From NCBI GenBank assembly GCA_016213945.1, contig JACQZF010000006.1:183276-247275 (forward strand): 64,000 bases of DNA. The letters run 5' to 3'. Origin of the DNA: Nitrospirota bacterium (lineage in GTDB: Bacteria; Nitrospirota; Thermodesulfovibrionia; UBA6902). The position numbers and the translations under genes were made by a program. How positions within the stretch are numbered: position 1 is the first letter of the stretch; the number at the start of each line of letters is the position of its first letter. Positions 35,808 through 44,826 of the stretch are shown here, in pieces. The notes beneath the pieces were generated by a model, which saw only the letters and a list, made by a program, of their open reading frames with translations, ran no database searches and was not told the DNA's origin.

Positions 35808-35999
35808 TCACCTCTTCCTTATGATCTTGGCCAGAAATATGGGGCATCCGTCATAATCTTCACTGGAGCAGTATTTGAGGCCTGCCATTACCCCCAGTTT
35901 CATTGATGATATCGAGGCGCGGCAGACATCAGCAATTACGTCGCCGTATGGACACGATGCCGCAGTGGCTTCATTTATGTCCATGGTAAGTGTGTTCAT
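35808..35999 (-). CDS. Small cysteine-containing protein of unknown function
   Basis: 63 residues with five cysteines (SCPYGDVIADVC, KYCSSEDYDGCPIFLAKII), enough for a metal or Fe-S site. I do not recognise the family, though the phrase YCSSxxYDxCPIFLAK looks conserved-protein-like. A strong ribosome binding site (AAAGGAGG) before the ATG at 35999 supports translation. Probably co-transcribed with the next small gene. Confidence 0.55.
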   Translation of the reverse strand: MNTLTMDINEATAASCPYGDVIADVCRASISSMKLGVMAGLKYCSSEDYDGCPIFLAKIIRKR

Positions 36000-36192
36000 G
36001 CTTTCCTCCTTTCCACGTAACTAATCCTATCAAGAAAATGTTACGGCAATATTAAGGGGATGTTAATTTTTGAAGAAATTAAAGTTATAAGCAAATGCTA
36101 AGTCTTTCAATAGGGGATTACCCGTGAAAAAATAAAAATAGGCTAATTTTCGTACACGATAAGATAGTGTGGAATATAAAAAGATGAGAGAG

Positions 36193-36269
36193 TGGTGCCC
36201 CCTGCAAGGATCGAACTTGCGGCCCCAGGTTTAGGAAACCTGTGCTCTATCCTACTGAGCTAAGGGGGC
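36193..36269 (-). tRNA. tRNA-Arg(CCT)
   Basis: Minus strand: acceptor GCCCCCT (36269-36263) pairs with AGGGGGC (36203-36197); anticodon loop TTCCTAA gives CCT; T loop GTTCGATCC. CCA encoded. The preceding 190 bp (36000-36192) show no gene. Confidence 0.95.
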
Positions 36270-36279
36270 ATATATAAGC

Positions 36280-36356
36280 TGGTCGGGGCGAGAGGATTCG
36301 AACCTCCGGCATCCTGCTCCCAAAGCAGGCGCGCTACCGGGCTGCGCTACGCCCCG
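36280..36356 (-). tRNA. tRNA-Pro(TGG)
   Basis: Minus strand: acceptor CGGGGCG (36356-36350) pairs with CGCCCCG (36290-36284); anticodon loop TTTGGGA gives TGG. CCA encoded at 36282-36280. Transcribed before tRNA-Arg(CCT), 10 nt apart. Confidence 0.95.
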
Positions 36357-36495
36357 AACTGTTTAGAGTATAAAATGTTATCGTGAAAAATCAATCCCGA
36401 TTAACTTTCTGCGGCAAGCCGCAGGCAATATCAAATTAAATCTTTCATTATTTACTATTGCGATATAATATAACTAATAAAGTTAGAGGAAAGAT

Positions 36496-37296
36496 ATGCC
36501 TTTCAGGGAAAACAAGGCCGAGCTTAAGACAGTTCTTGAGCATATCAGTGACGGTATTTTGTTCATTGATACCCTCGGGACCATCAGGGTTTATAACAAA
36601 ACCCTTTCTGAAATGTTGTCCATTAATGAAGATTTGACCGGAATAAAAATCTTCGCGCTCCCTGCGGAGCATCCTCTGAGAGAGGGTATTTTCAGGGCTG
36701 ACAAGGGATTTAAAGGCCCTTATTGCTGGGAAAGGAACAACTGCCCGGAAGACACAACCTGCCCGGGGAGGACCTCTCAATGCTGCAGGTGCTGGATACT
36801 TAACGCGTGCAGTTTATTTTCTTCAAAAAAAGATAAATTCTGTATTGACTGCCAACAATACAGAAGCGTCAAACAGTTTCTTGAGAAACCCAGGGAATTT
36901 GACATAGGAGACAAGACAGTCTCCGTGTTGTCCTCGTTTATTGAACTCAGGAAGAAGAATGAGATCTGGGAGGTCATTGTCTTCAGGGACGTCACGTTTG
37001 AGAAGCTCGACGCTGTAATAAAACTCGCGGGCGCCATGGCGCATGAATTAAGACAGCCGCTTCAGATAATTACCTCCTGCATATCTATTGTCAACGACAG
37101 CCTTCCTGACGATAAGGAGATCAAGGAAAATTTCGATGTTATTAAAACAAGCTGCTACAGGATGAACAACATCATTGAGAAGATCACTCACATAACGCGG
37201 TACAAAACCAAACCTTATATATCAGGTCAGGATATCCTGGATATTGATGAGTCTTCAGACGATACGCTTATTGATGACAGAGATGATAAAAGGTAG
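36496..37296 (+). CDS. PAS + Cys-cluster + HisKA protein without ATPase domain
   Basis: 266 residues: a PAS domain (about 8-70 and resuming 125-170) interrupted by a nine-cysteine stretch (C77, 83, 89, 96, 97, 99, 105, 116, 119; CWERNNCP.. like CW-type metal-binding motifs), then a HisKA dimerisation helix with the H-box AMAHELRQPL (His183) and a short tail. The HATPase domain of a histidine kinase is absent and the stop is followed 5 nt later by the next gene. It could be phosphorylated by another kinase or act as a dimerising sensor. TATAAT at 36464-36469 and AGAGGAAAG before the ATG. Confidence 0.7.
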   Translation: MPFRENKAELKTVLEHISDGILFIDTLGTIRVYNKTLSEMLSINEDLTGIKIFALPAEHPLREGIFRADKGFKGPYCWERNNCPEDTTCPGRTSQCCRCWILNACSLFSSKKDKFCIDCQQYRSVKQFLEKPREFDIGDKTVSVLSSFIELRKKNEIWEVIVFRDVTFEKLDAVIKLAGAMAHELRQPLQIITSCISIVNDSLPDDKEIKENFDVIKTSCYRMNNIIEKITHITRYKTKPYISGQDILDIDESSDDTLIDDRDDKR

Positions 37297-37301
37297 AAAT
37301 C

Positions 37302-37970
37302 ATGACCATTGAAACCATTCTTCTTTTACTTGAATCGGTTTTACTCATAGCGACCATTATCCTTCTTGTCTTCAGCATCCGGGAAGGCAGGCAAAGAGAG
37401 CACCTGCTGTTAGAGATCGGGAAGGCGACAAAGATACTCACCCGCCAGGAGTATTTCCTTTCAGTCCTTGACTCCATGATAAACGCAAAAGAGGAGGTAT
37501 CAGGATGCATCACCGGCAGGGTCCCAAGCGGTGACGATAAACAGATGACCACGGATATCATCGACACCCTTGAGGGCCTTACCAAGAAGGGAGTCCGTGT
37601 AATGTATCTCATGCCGAAGTTCCCGGACAGGCTGTATTTGGGCTATCTTTATACGAAGGCGGGGGCCGAGGTTTTTTACAGCAGTTGTCTCATGGTGCAC
37701 AACATGCGCTTCATGATTGTGGACGACAGCTCCGTTATAATAGGCATCCCCGAGAGTGTAGGTGAGATGCAGGCGACCAAGAAGGGATACAGGATCCCTT
37801 CCGAGGGGCTGGCAATGATACTCAAGAACTATCTCGACACCTGTGAAAATAAAACCTCTTTTAAAGGTTACGTAAATGAAGTGATGCAGCAGACCGGCGC
37901 AACGCTGCAGCACATAGCGCGCGAGTTTCAGATAGATGAAGAAGGCTTTAAGGATCTGATGAAGTCATAA
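37302..37970 (+). CDS. Membrane-anchored PLD-like protein with degenerate HKD motif
   Basis: 222 residues: one N-terminal transmembrane helix (5-25), then a single phospholipase-D-like domain. The region VHNMRFMIVDDSSVIIGIPE aligns with the usual HxKxxxxD..GSxN motif but has R for K and no GSxN, so nuclease or lipase activity is unlikely. The C-terminal 45 residues are helical. Starts 5 nt after the PAS-HisKA gene; the two are almost surely one operon, pointing to a sensing role at the membrane. Confidence 0.55.
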   Translation: MTIETILLLLESVLLIATIILLVFSIREGRQREHLLLEIGKATKILTRQEYFLSVLDSMINAKEEVSGCITGRVPSGDDKQMTTDIIDTLEGLTKKGVRVMYLMPKFPDRLYLGYLYTKAGAEVFYSSCLMVHNMRFMIVDDSSVIIGIPESVGEMQATKKGYRIPSEGLAMILKNYLDTCENKTSFKGYVNEVMQQTGATLQHIAREFQIDEEGFKDLMKS

Positions 37971-38004
37971 ACTGATTTATGTGTTCACGCATTTTCGGCG
38001 GCTA

Positions 38005-38823
38005 TTAAGCGGGCTTTAGATCGAGGGTGGCGGCGATAGAATCGATGATACCTTTGCCGACAGGGGCCTCTTTAAGAAGAAATCCTTCAAACAAAGCATT
38101 GTCGCAAACTGTATTTATTAATCTGGGAACGCCTCTGGTGTAATGATGGATTGCCGTGATAGCGGCTGCCGCAAAAATTTCTTCTTCACATCCGGCGATC
38201 CTGAGCCTGTGCCTGATATACTCCCGTGTTATAGTCTCATCCAGCCCTGTCAATTTATATTTGACGGCAACTCTCTGCTTCAATGGCTCGTCCAGGGCAA
38301 GGACGTCGTCAAGTTCGGGAAGTCCGAAAAGCACAAGGGTGATGAGCTTTCCCTCCGGGCCTTCCATGTTAAGCAGGCCGCGGAATTCCTCCATTATCTC
38401 CCGCGACTGGAGCATCTGCACTTCGTCCATCAGGACGACCGTTTTGCGCCCTGACTGGTATACCTCAACAAATCTTTTATACAACTGGCCCAGGATCTCA
38501 AGCTTGGTGTCTGCGATGTTTTCGATCCCTAATTGCATGGCAATTTTTTTCATCAGCCAGTCCGTTGTAACAGATGTATGAATAACCACGAGCAGGGCGG
38601 CCTCGTACTTATTTTCGTCCAGTTCGTTGAGCATCCTCCTTGCGAGCGTGGTCTTGCCGGTGCCGACCCCGCCGACTACTACAGCAAGCCCTTTCATGGA
38701 GTCAACGGCATACTTAAGGCGCACCAGCGCCTGTGCATGCTGGGCGTTATTGTAAAAATACCGGTTGTCGACTATGTTTGAGAACGGGGACTCTTTTAAT
38801 TTGTAAAATTCCAGATGGTCCAT
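38005..38823 (-). CDS. ExeA/GspA-like AAA ATPase
   Basis: 272 residues. Walker A GGVGTGKTT (51-59), Walker B VVLMDEVQML, sensor regions and a C-terminal RGVPRLINTVCDNAL segment are typical of ExeA, MshM and the XrtA-linked ATPase. These act on secretin or pilus assembly or with exosortase EPS loci. No peptidoglycan-binding C-terminal domain and no transmembrane helix. Orphan here; a link to the PEP-CTERM or pilus genes of the window is a guess. No clear ribosome binding site before the ATG. Confidence 0.82.
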   Translation of the reverse strand: MDHLEFYKLKESPFSNIVDNRYFYNNAQHAQALVRLKYAVDSMKGLAVVVGGVGTGKTTLARRMLNELDENKYEAALLVVIHTSVTTDWLMKKIAMQLGIENIADTKLEILGQLYKRFVEVYQSGRKTVVLMDEVQMLQSREIMEEFRGLLNMEGPEGKLITLVLFGLPELDDVLALDEPLKQRVAVKYKLTGLDETITREYIRHRLRIAGCEEEIFAAAAITAIHHYTRGVPRLINTVCDNALFEGFLLKEAPVGKGIIDSIAATLDLKPA

Positions 38824-38928
38824 AATACATTAAATAATAACATACTGACGGAAGGGATTTTATGGCTGCTTTTACAATTATCCTAAAAAGGCTTTTCAGC
38901 CACGAACTATCACGAATTGTCACGGATA

Positions 38929-39026
38929 AGTAAGAAGTAGGAAGTGGGAAGTAGGAAATAAAATGAAAAGCAGATCTCTTTAAGGCAATTTTTATTTCTC
39001 ACTTCTTATTTCTCACTTCTCACTTC
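38929..39026. repeat. Heptamer-repeat hairpin (block G)
   Basis: Left arm AGTAAGA, AGTAGGA, AGTGGGA, AGTAGGA, AATAAAA in exact phase (38929-38963); right arm (38989-39026) is the complement of AAGTGAG/AAATAAG units. Preceded at 38900-38928 by a CACGAA-type string. Fills the gap between two minus-strand genes. Confidence 0.85.
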
Positions 39027-39051
39027 AAAATATTTGCGGCTACTGATGAAT

Positions 39052-40725
39052 TCAGATGTACGAGACCCTGTCTCTTTTCGCCCTCGGCTTGTCCTCCGGC
39101 TTCTGCACCTGCGCCTTCAGAAAATCCATCTTATTTGATATGTCTCTAAAACCAGGGTTCCTTGCGCTGATCTCGGAATAAATTTCCAATGCATGATCGT
39201 AATCGTTATTATTTATATGCACTCCTGCAAGTTCGTACTTCATGTCGAGATATTTCTCATCATCGGGAGACAATCTTTCAAGGAGCTTCTCAAATTCAAC
39301 TATAGCGCGGGGATAATCTTTTTTCTCCACGCAGCATGATGCTATCATGCGTAAGCTCAGCAGGCTTTTCTCCGGGTCCTTTGCTGCTGTCCGGAATTCT
39401 CTGATGGCATCATCCAAAAGGCCCTTTCGCCTGTAATCAACACCTGCGATATAATGGGAATCATAATCTTCTTCCTCAGTGACACCGATATCGGTGTCTT
39501 TGCTCTCAGTCGGTGAAGGTTTTACGATGGCTTTAATTCCTTTTGCCGGTTTAAGCCTGAGGGCGTTCTCAAGATCATCTATCGTAGCTCTAATTGATAT
39601 ACTGCCGGGGTCTAATTCCAATGCCTCCCTGTATAATTTGAGCGCCTCGTCCGGCAGTTTCTGTTCTTCATATATATTGGCAAGGTTTCTTAATTCCACC
39701 TTTAAAGCTTCATGATCGCCATTCGTTCTGTAAATAGCTGCAAGCCGCTCTCTGACAGGGAGAGGGTGAAGGTCAGCGAAATTTTTCAGCAGCCCAATTG
39801 CGTCCGTCCATTCACTGTCACGCATGGATTCCTCTATGCAGGGGAGCAGTTCTTTCCAAGCATTTTCGAGCTTCCCCTCCTTGAGATAAAGCGCGCCGAG
39901 GATTTTTTTTGCCTGTGTATCGGAGGCATTTTTTTCAGTCAACTGCAGAAGGGTTTTCCTGGCATCTTCCGTTTTGCGTAATTTAACCGCAAGCTTTGCG
40001 TAACTGATCAGCAAATTCCTGTTGTCCGGCGCAAGGGATGAGGCTTGAGACAGGTACTCCAATGCCTTGTCCGGGTTGTTTTCTTTCTCTGCCAAGTTAC
40101 TGAACCCTATCAGGGAAGATACATTTTTCGGGTCTATGTTCTTTGCCTTCGAGTAAAACTCCCTCGCCGTATTCGCGTCTCCTTTTTCCAGATAATCTGA
40201 CGCTATCGCGGCATACCCGTTTGCGGCCCTTTCTTTCAGCCCCATTTTCATATAAATCTCTATTACTTTCATCCTGACATTCATATCAAAAGGGGAAAAT
40301 TGCAGGACTTTTTCGTAGAGGTCCAAGGCCTTTTCGATATCGTTATTTCTGTTGTGGATCTCCGCAGCTTTGGTAAAATTTTCAATGGCATTTGCTGTGA
40401 ATCCTTTTTCTGCGTTAATCAAACCTAACGCAATCAGGGCATTCACATCAGAAGGGATGATATTGAGTATTTTTTTGTATAGCGCGATCGCCTTAGGCGT
40501 GAAACCGTCTTCTTTGTAAATATCAGCCGCCTTCGAATAAAATTCTACAGCCTCTTTAGGGACGCCTTTTTTAAGATACAAGTCTCCGATGGTGTTGTAA
40601 ATATTCCCGTCTTTGCCTTCTGAAAGAAGCTTTTCCAGTTCGGCAATGGCCTTGTCTATCTGGCCCTTTGCAGCGAATTTCTGCGCAGATTCTACTATGT
40701 CAGATTTGTCTCTCATTTGCTCCAA
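39052..40725 (-). CDS. TPR-repeat protein
   Basis: 557 residues made of about 12 tetratricopeptide repeats in two blocks (roughly 15-390 and 425-535), for example AIALYKKILNIIPSDVNALIALG and AIVEFEKLLERLSPDDEKYLDMK. No signal peptide. TPRs mediate protein-protein contacts; the partner is unknown. GGAGC is 4 nt before the ATG. Separated from the upstream ubiD-type gene by 111 bp. Confidence 0.85.
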   Translation of the reverse strand: MEQMRDKSDIVESAQKFAAKGQIDKAIAELEKLLSEGKDGNIYNTIGDLYLKKGVPKEAVEFYSKAADIYKEDGFTPKAIALYKKILNIIPSDVNALIALGLINAEKGFTANAIENFTKAAEIHNRNNDIEKALDLYEKVLQFSPFDMNVRMKVIEIYMKMGLKERAANGYAAIASDYLEKGDANTAREFYSKAKNIDPKNVSSLIGFSNLAEKENNPDKALEYLSQASSLAPDNRNLLISYAKLAVKLRKTEDARKTLLQLTEKNASDTQAKKILGALYLKEGKLENAWKELLPCIEESMRDSEWTDAIGLLKNFADLHPLPVRERLAAIYRTNGDHEALKVELRNLANIYEEQKLPDEALKLYREALELDPGSISIRATIDDLENALRLKPAKGIKAIVKPSPTESKDTDIGVTEEEDYDSHYIAGVDYRRKGLLDDAIREFRTAAKDPEKSLLSLRMIASCCVEKKDYPRAIVEFEKLLERLSPDDEKYLDMKYELAGVHINNNDYDHALEIYSEISARNPGFRDISNKMDFLKAQVQKPEDKPRAKRDRVSYI

Positions 40726-40836
40726 ATAACTATAGAGTTACCTTAAAGTTTGACCGAGTAATGTCAATCTCGTAAGAGTACATATATATATACGGTAAAT
40801 TTTTGAAGTTCTTAAGCGGGATGCAAGTCAGAACTG

Positions 40837-42279
40837 TTAAAAGCCGAACTCTTTCCATCTTTCGGTAACGCGCCTTTTGATGTCTTCGGACATGACTATT
40901 TCGCCGGGCCATTCGCGTGTAAAGCCTTCTGACGGCAATTTCTTCGTAGCGTCAATTCCCATTTTGCCGCCATACGCGGGGATATTGGATGCGTGCTCAA
41001 GCACGTCAAGCGGCCCTTCGACGATAACGGTGTCCCTTTTGGGGTCCACATTATTTCCCATCCGCCAGACGACCTCGCTCAAGTCCTGCACATTTACCCA
41101 TTTGTCCACGATGATGATCGCCTTTGTGAAGCTCATCTGCCCCATTCCCCAAAGGGCATACATGACCTTTCTCGCGTGGCCGGGGTAGCGCTTGTCAATG
41201 GAAATAACGGCTATATTGTGGAACACGCCTTCAAGCGGGAGGTTCATGTCAATGATCTCGGGAAGTTGTTTCCTCAGCAAGGGAAGGAATATCCTCTCCG
41301 TTGCCTTTCCGATAAAGCAGTCCTCCATCGGAGGCTTTCCGACAATTGTCGCGGGATAGATAGCGTCTTTCCTGTGCGTGATGCAGGTAATATGAAATAC
41401 CGGATATTCATCGGCAAGGGAGTAATAACCGGTGTGGTCCCCGAACGGCCCTTCGGTCCTTCTTTCCCCGGGACAGCAATAGCCCTCAAGCACGATCTCC
41501 GAATTGGCGGGGACCTCTAAATCCACAGTCTCACATTTCACAAGATCAACAGTGTCATTGCGCAAAAATCCGGCAAAGAGCATCTCATCAACTCCCTCCG
41601 GCAAAGGAGCTGTGGCCGAATACATTACCGCAGGGTCGGAGCCTATCGCAACCGCGACTTCCAGCTTCTGCCCTTTCTGCTCTGCCTTCCGGTAATGTCT
41701 CGCCCCGTCTTTGTGCATATGCCAGTGCATGCCCGTGGTCTTTGAATCGTAGACATGCATGCGGTACATGCCGCAATTGCGCTCACCCTTTTCATGGTCT
41801 TTAGTAAAGACCATGGGCAGGGTGATGAATTTCCCGCCGTCTTCAGGCCACGTCTTTAAAATAGGGAAGATATCGAGAGAAGGGTTGTCCCTGATGATTA
41901 CTTCCTTGCACGGCCCGGTCTTTACAATCTTGGGGAAAAAGTCGGCGAGCTTCTTGAGTTTAGGCAGCGCTTTGAGCTTTTCTATAAAGTTGGTTGGAAT
42001 TTCAGGCTCAAGGAATTCGAGAATACGGACGCCGATGTCGTCAAGGTTCTCCACCTCAAGAGCGAGGCGCATTCTTTCAAACGAGCCGAAGGCATTTACA
42101 AGGGCCGGGAATTTGGAGCCCTTAGGATTTTCAAACAACAGCGCCGGCCCGTTTGCCTTAACAACACGGTCGTTGATCTCCGCTATTTCAAGGACGGGGT
42201 CAGCCCCGGCCTTTATCCGTTTCAGGAGGCCCTTCTTTTCAAGGAGTGACAAAAATTCTCGCAGATCTTTATAAGCCAT
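40837..42279 (-). CDS. UbiD-family decarboxylase (menaquinone-type)
   Basis: 480 residues, full-length UbiD fold. Characteristic parts: ALLFENPKGSKFPALVNAFGS near the N-terminus, GMHWHMHKDGARHY in the middle, and the conserved acidic motif EGPFGDHTGYYS. UbiD enzymes use prenylated FMN to decarboxylate aromatic acids. In Nitrospirota-like organisms this subfamily usually serves menaquinone synthesis, but the window has no ubiX or mqn gene, so the substrate is inferred. Start ATG 42279, without ribosome binding site, very close to its promoter. Confidence 0.88.
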   Translation of the reverse strand: MAYKDLREFLSLLEKKGLLKRIKAGADPVLEIAEINDRVVKANGPALLFENPKGSKFPALVNAFGSFERMRLALEVENLDDIGVRILEFLEPEIPTNFIEKLKALPKLKKLADFFPKIVKTGPCKEVIIRDNPSLDIFPILKTWPEDGGKFITLPMVFTKDHEKGERNCGMYRMHVYDSKTTGMHWHMHKDGARHYRKAEQKGQKLEVAVAIGSDPAVMYSATAPLPEGVDEMLFAGFLRNDTVDLVKCETVDLEVPANSEIVLEGYCCPGERRTEGPFGDHTGYYSLADEYPVFHITCITHRKDAIYPATIVGKPPMEDCFIGKATERIFLPLLRKQLPEIIDMNLPLEGVFHNIAVISIDKRYPGHARKVMYALWGMGQMSFTKAIIIVDKWVNVQDLSEVVWRMGNNVDPKRDTVIVEGPLDVLEHASNIPAYGGKMGIDATKKLPSEGFTREWPGEIVMSEDIKRRVTERWKEFGF

Positions 42280-42288
42280 TTGCCGTAT

Positions 42289-42318
42289 ATGATACAGGAT
42301 TGCTGTTTTAGCTTACAA
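42289..42318 (-). promoter_or_regulatory. Promoter of the UbiD gene, near-leaderless
   Basis: On the minus strand: TTGTAA (42318-42313), an 18-bp spacer, then TATCAT (42294-42289), only 9 nt before the ATG. The transcript would start 1-3 nt before the start codon. Confidence 0.5.
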
Positions 42319-42367
42319 GTGGAGGAGATGTTTTCAGGCTACAGGGTGGCCTTGTTTCTGTGTGTCT

Positions 42368-42414
42368 GTCATTCCGGCTTGTCCGGAATCAGGATTCCGG
42401 CAAGCGGCAATGAC
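42368..42414. repeat. GTCAT...ATGAC palindromic repeat, copy R5
   Basis: The shortest copy, 47 bp: GTCATTCCGGCTTGTCCGG, short centre, CCGGCAAGCGGCAATGAC. It sits between the divergent UbiD and RMD1-type genes. Confidence 0.85.
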
Positions 42415-42482
42415 AACAACAAAACAGAAAATATTTAAATCCGAAGCAAAGCTTCGAAGAGTTCTTTTACTTAAAGCAGATT

Positions 42483-42510
42483 TTGGCATTTTCAAAATAT
42501 GCGGTATCAT
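42483..42510 (+). promoter_or_regulatory. Promoter of the RMD1-family gene, apparently leaderless
   Basis: TTGGCA (42483-42488), a 16-bp spacer, then TATCAT (42505-42510); ATG 42517 follows 6 nt later, where transcription should begin. No ribosome binding site is present. Confidence 0.5.
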
Positions 42511-42516
42511 ATTGTT

Positions 42517-43614
42517 ATGGAAACCCTCTCCATAAAAAAAGGCAGGATAATCATCTACAGGCTCTTTGACGTTGCCTCGGAGATCAACCTTTCTCTTGTT
42601 GAATCACAGACAAGGGAAGGGGCCAGGAGGCTCCGCCTTTCAAAATATCCCTCAATAAAGGCCATCGAGTTTGCCAATCCGCCGGTATCCGTTGAGCTTC
42701 AGGGATTTATTAAGCCCCTCTTTGGACAGGACACAAAAGTAAACGTAACCGCAAGGGCCTACGACTTCGGCGTCATCTCCATCGCGTTCGATATCCCGAT
42801 CCCGCAGGACACCGCATTTACCGGACTTGAACCGGTTACTAAGGCCCTCGACACTGATGAGTCCATTGATAAAAAGGCGATGGAATACATTGTTCATCTT
42901 ATCGGCACGCTCGGCGAGGCGGTCATCGGCCCCGGGATCAAGGATGAATTTATGGAAGACTATATGATCTTCTTCATTGAAAAGCTTTCCGGGCCGGCGG
43001 AGACCTCGGAGTTTCTGAAACAGTATGATCCCTCGCGCCTTCTGCTATATGAGACTCAGGAGCTAAGCAGGCACACACGGGCTGAAACCCTGAAACACCG
43101 TTTCAGTTATTATCCGAACGACCTCGTCATCGTCCATCTCGATAATGCCTTTGTCATTGAGCCCTCAGGCAGCTCCGACATCCTCGACATCCTTGAATTC
43201 GCCAATGCGCAGATGCTTGAGCTGAGATATTATAACCACGTCCTTGATAACGAACTTTCGCGGATCTACAGCGAACTTCCCAAAGGCAAGAGGATGCCGC
43301 TTTTTAAACTGAGGGTCTATGAAAGATTTGTAAGGAAGATCGCGGAGACCGTCACTGATTTTACCGAGGTCACTGAAAAGGTGGACAACGCGCTGAAGGT
43401 CACGGAGGATGTGTATTACGCTAAAATCTACAGGACCGCGATGGTGCTGTTCAGGAGCAGGGAATGGGAAGACAGCATCAAGGAAAAACTTCAGGTCGTG
43501 ACAAATACCTACAAAATGCTTTACGACGAAATCTCAACCCGCAGGGGACACCTGCTTGAGCTTGGGATAATTATCCTCATTATCATAGAAATCGTGCTGC
43601 TACTGGTTATCTAA
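42517..43614 (+). CDS. RMD1/DUF155-family membrane-anchored protein
   Basis: 365 residues from ATG 42517; an earlier in-frame ATG (42499) overlaps the promoter. Soluble alpha/beta N-terminal part, a helical middle, then the family's typical end: YDEISTRRGHLLELGIIILI with one C-terminal transmembrane helix. RMD1-like proteins exist in yeast mitochondria and many bacteria; the molecular role is unknown. Monocistronic. Confidence 0.75.
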   Translation: METLSIKKGRIIIYRLFDVASEINLSLVESQTREGARRLRLSKYPSIKAIEFANPPVSVELQGFIKPLFGQDTKVNVTARAYDFGVISIAFDIPIPQDTAFTGLEPVTKALDTDESIDKKAMEYIVHLIGTLGEAVIGPGIKDEFMEDYMIFFIEKLSGPAETSEFLKQYDPSRLLLYETQELSRHTRAETLKHRFSYYPNDLVIVHLDNAFVIEPSGSSDILDILEFANAQMLELRYYNHVLDNELSRIYSELPKGKRMPLFKLRVYERFVRKIAETVTDFTEVTEKVDNALKVTEDVYYAKIYRTAMVLFRSREWEDSIKEKLQVVTNTYKMLYDEISTRRGHLLELGIIILIIIEIVLLLVI

Positions 43615-43663
43615 GTCAGTCAAATGATCGTAAGCTCGTAAGTTTTGTGTTTAGGAACTTTCA

Positions 43664-43719
43664 CGCTTTGGCACTTTTGTACTTTTGCTCTTCTGCTCTA
43701 TGGCACTATTGCCTTCTGG
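43664..43719. repeat. Octamer-repeat string (block I)
   Basis: A run of 8-mers in phase: CACTTTTG, TACTTTTG, CTCTTCTG, CTCTATGG, CACTATTG, CCTTCTGG (43672-43719), up to the last base before the OmpA stop codon. One-armed; no inverted partner seen. Confidence 0.75.
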
Positions 43720-44598
43720 TCATTTCGGCGTGCCACTCTCTTTATCAAGCGGGATGAGGACGATCTCTATCCTCCTGTTCTTTGACTTGCCATCGTCGGT
43801 CTCATTGGACTCGACCGGCTTGTATTCCGAATAGCCAGCCGCGTTAAGATAGGCCGGACTGACGCCTTTGTCCTGCAGGTATCTGGCCACTGTGGTGGCA
43901 CGGGCGGTTGAGAGCTCCCAGTTGGTCGGGAATTTTTCGGCAAGCACCGCGCCGATCGGCACGTTGTCGGTATGGCCCTCTATCCTTATCTGCTTGTCGG
44001 TTATGGTCTTCAGGATCTCAGCCACCCTGTCGAGCACTTTTTTGCCGTTTGTCTTTATATCAGCCTTGCCTGAATCAAACAGGATCTTTTCGACCATGGT
44101 AAGGGTAAGTTTGTCCTTGAGCTGCTTGACCGCGATCTCGCCCTTTTTTATCTCGTCAGTAAGCTCGGAGACGACGTTGTCATAAGAATGCTTCTGCTCC
44201 TCGAGGACGCGGTCTCTTTCTTTAATGGCATCCATTTTTTCCTGTGTGAGCCCAGCGATGATACGGTCTTTTTCTTTAATGGCCAGCAGTTTTTCCTGGG
44301 AAATTTGCGCAACGGACTTATTTATGTCTTTATTCGCAGTCGATAACACTTCATTGGCCCGCGTGAGTTCCGTGTTCTCGGCCCCAAGCTTTGCTGCATT
44401 GATCTCAAGCGCCTCACGGGCGGCTTTTTCATTGTTGAGCTTGTCGCCTGTCTCCTGCAGCCTTTCGGTAAGCTTTGCATTTTCAGCGTTAAGGTTATTA
44501 ATGTCATTGACACGCGCATCATATTTTTTCGTAGTCACACAACCGGTTGCAAGGGCAAGGCCCACAATTGCTAATAAAACGACCTTCATAAATTTCAT
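43720..44598 (-). CDS. OmpA-family peptidoglycan-binding lipoprotein
   Basis: 292 residues from ATG 44598 (GAGGAG 6 nt upstream; the longer frame to 44688 is not needed). Lipobox ALATGC, a long coiled coil (about 25-155), then an OmpA C-terminal domain with ILFDSGKADIKTNG, IEGHTDNVPI and NRRIEIVL; the Asp and Arg that hold diaminopimelate are present. Anchors the envelope to the cell wall. Single gene. Confidence 0.9.
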   Translation of the reverse strand: MKFMKVVLLAIVGLALATGCVTTKKYDARVNDINNLNAENAKLTERLQETGDKLNNEKAAREALEINAAKLGAENTELTRANEVLSTANKDINKSVAQISQEKLLAIKEKDRIIAGLTQEKMDAIKERDRVLEEQKHSYDNVVSELTDEIKKGEIAVKQLKDKLTLTMVEKILFDSGKADIKTNGKKVLDRVAEILKTITDKQIRIEGHTDNVPIGAVLAEKFPTNWELSTARATTVARYLQDKGVSPAYLNAAGYSEYKPVESNETDDGKSKNRRIEIVLIPLDKESGTPK

Positions 44599-44826
44599 GG
44601 CTGTCTCCTCATGACTGGGTTTTGGGTTAATGAAATAATTTATTTCGTGAATATGCCAAATTCTATCATGAAATCTGAATATCGGCAATACAAAGATGAG
44701 CTTCAGTGATAATTTCCCTCTATCAAGAGGGGCAGGGGGGTGTTCTTATCTGCGGCTCTGCGGAACGATGGTACCATTACGCTTTGCTCTTCTGCTCGGT
44801 CGTTTGTCAGAAAGCATAGTAGTTTT

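Noticed and set aside
38156..38581. Plus-strand open frame opposite the ExeA-like gene
   Set aside because: Antisense shadow of a clear AAA ATPase.
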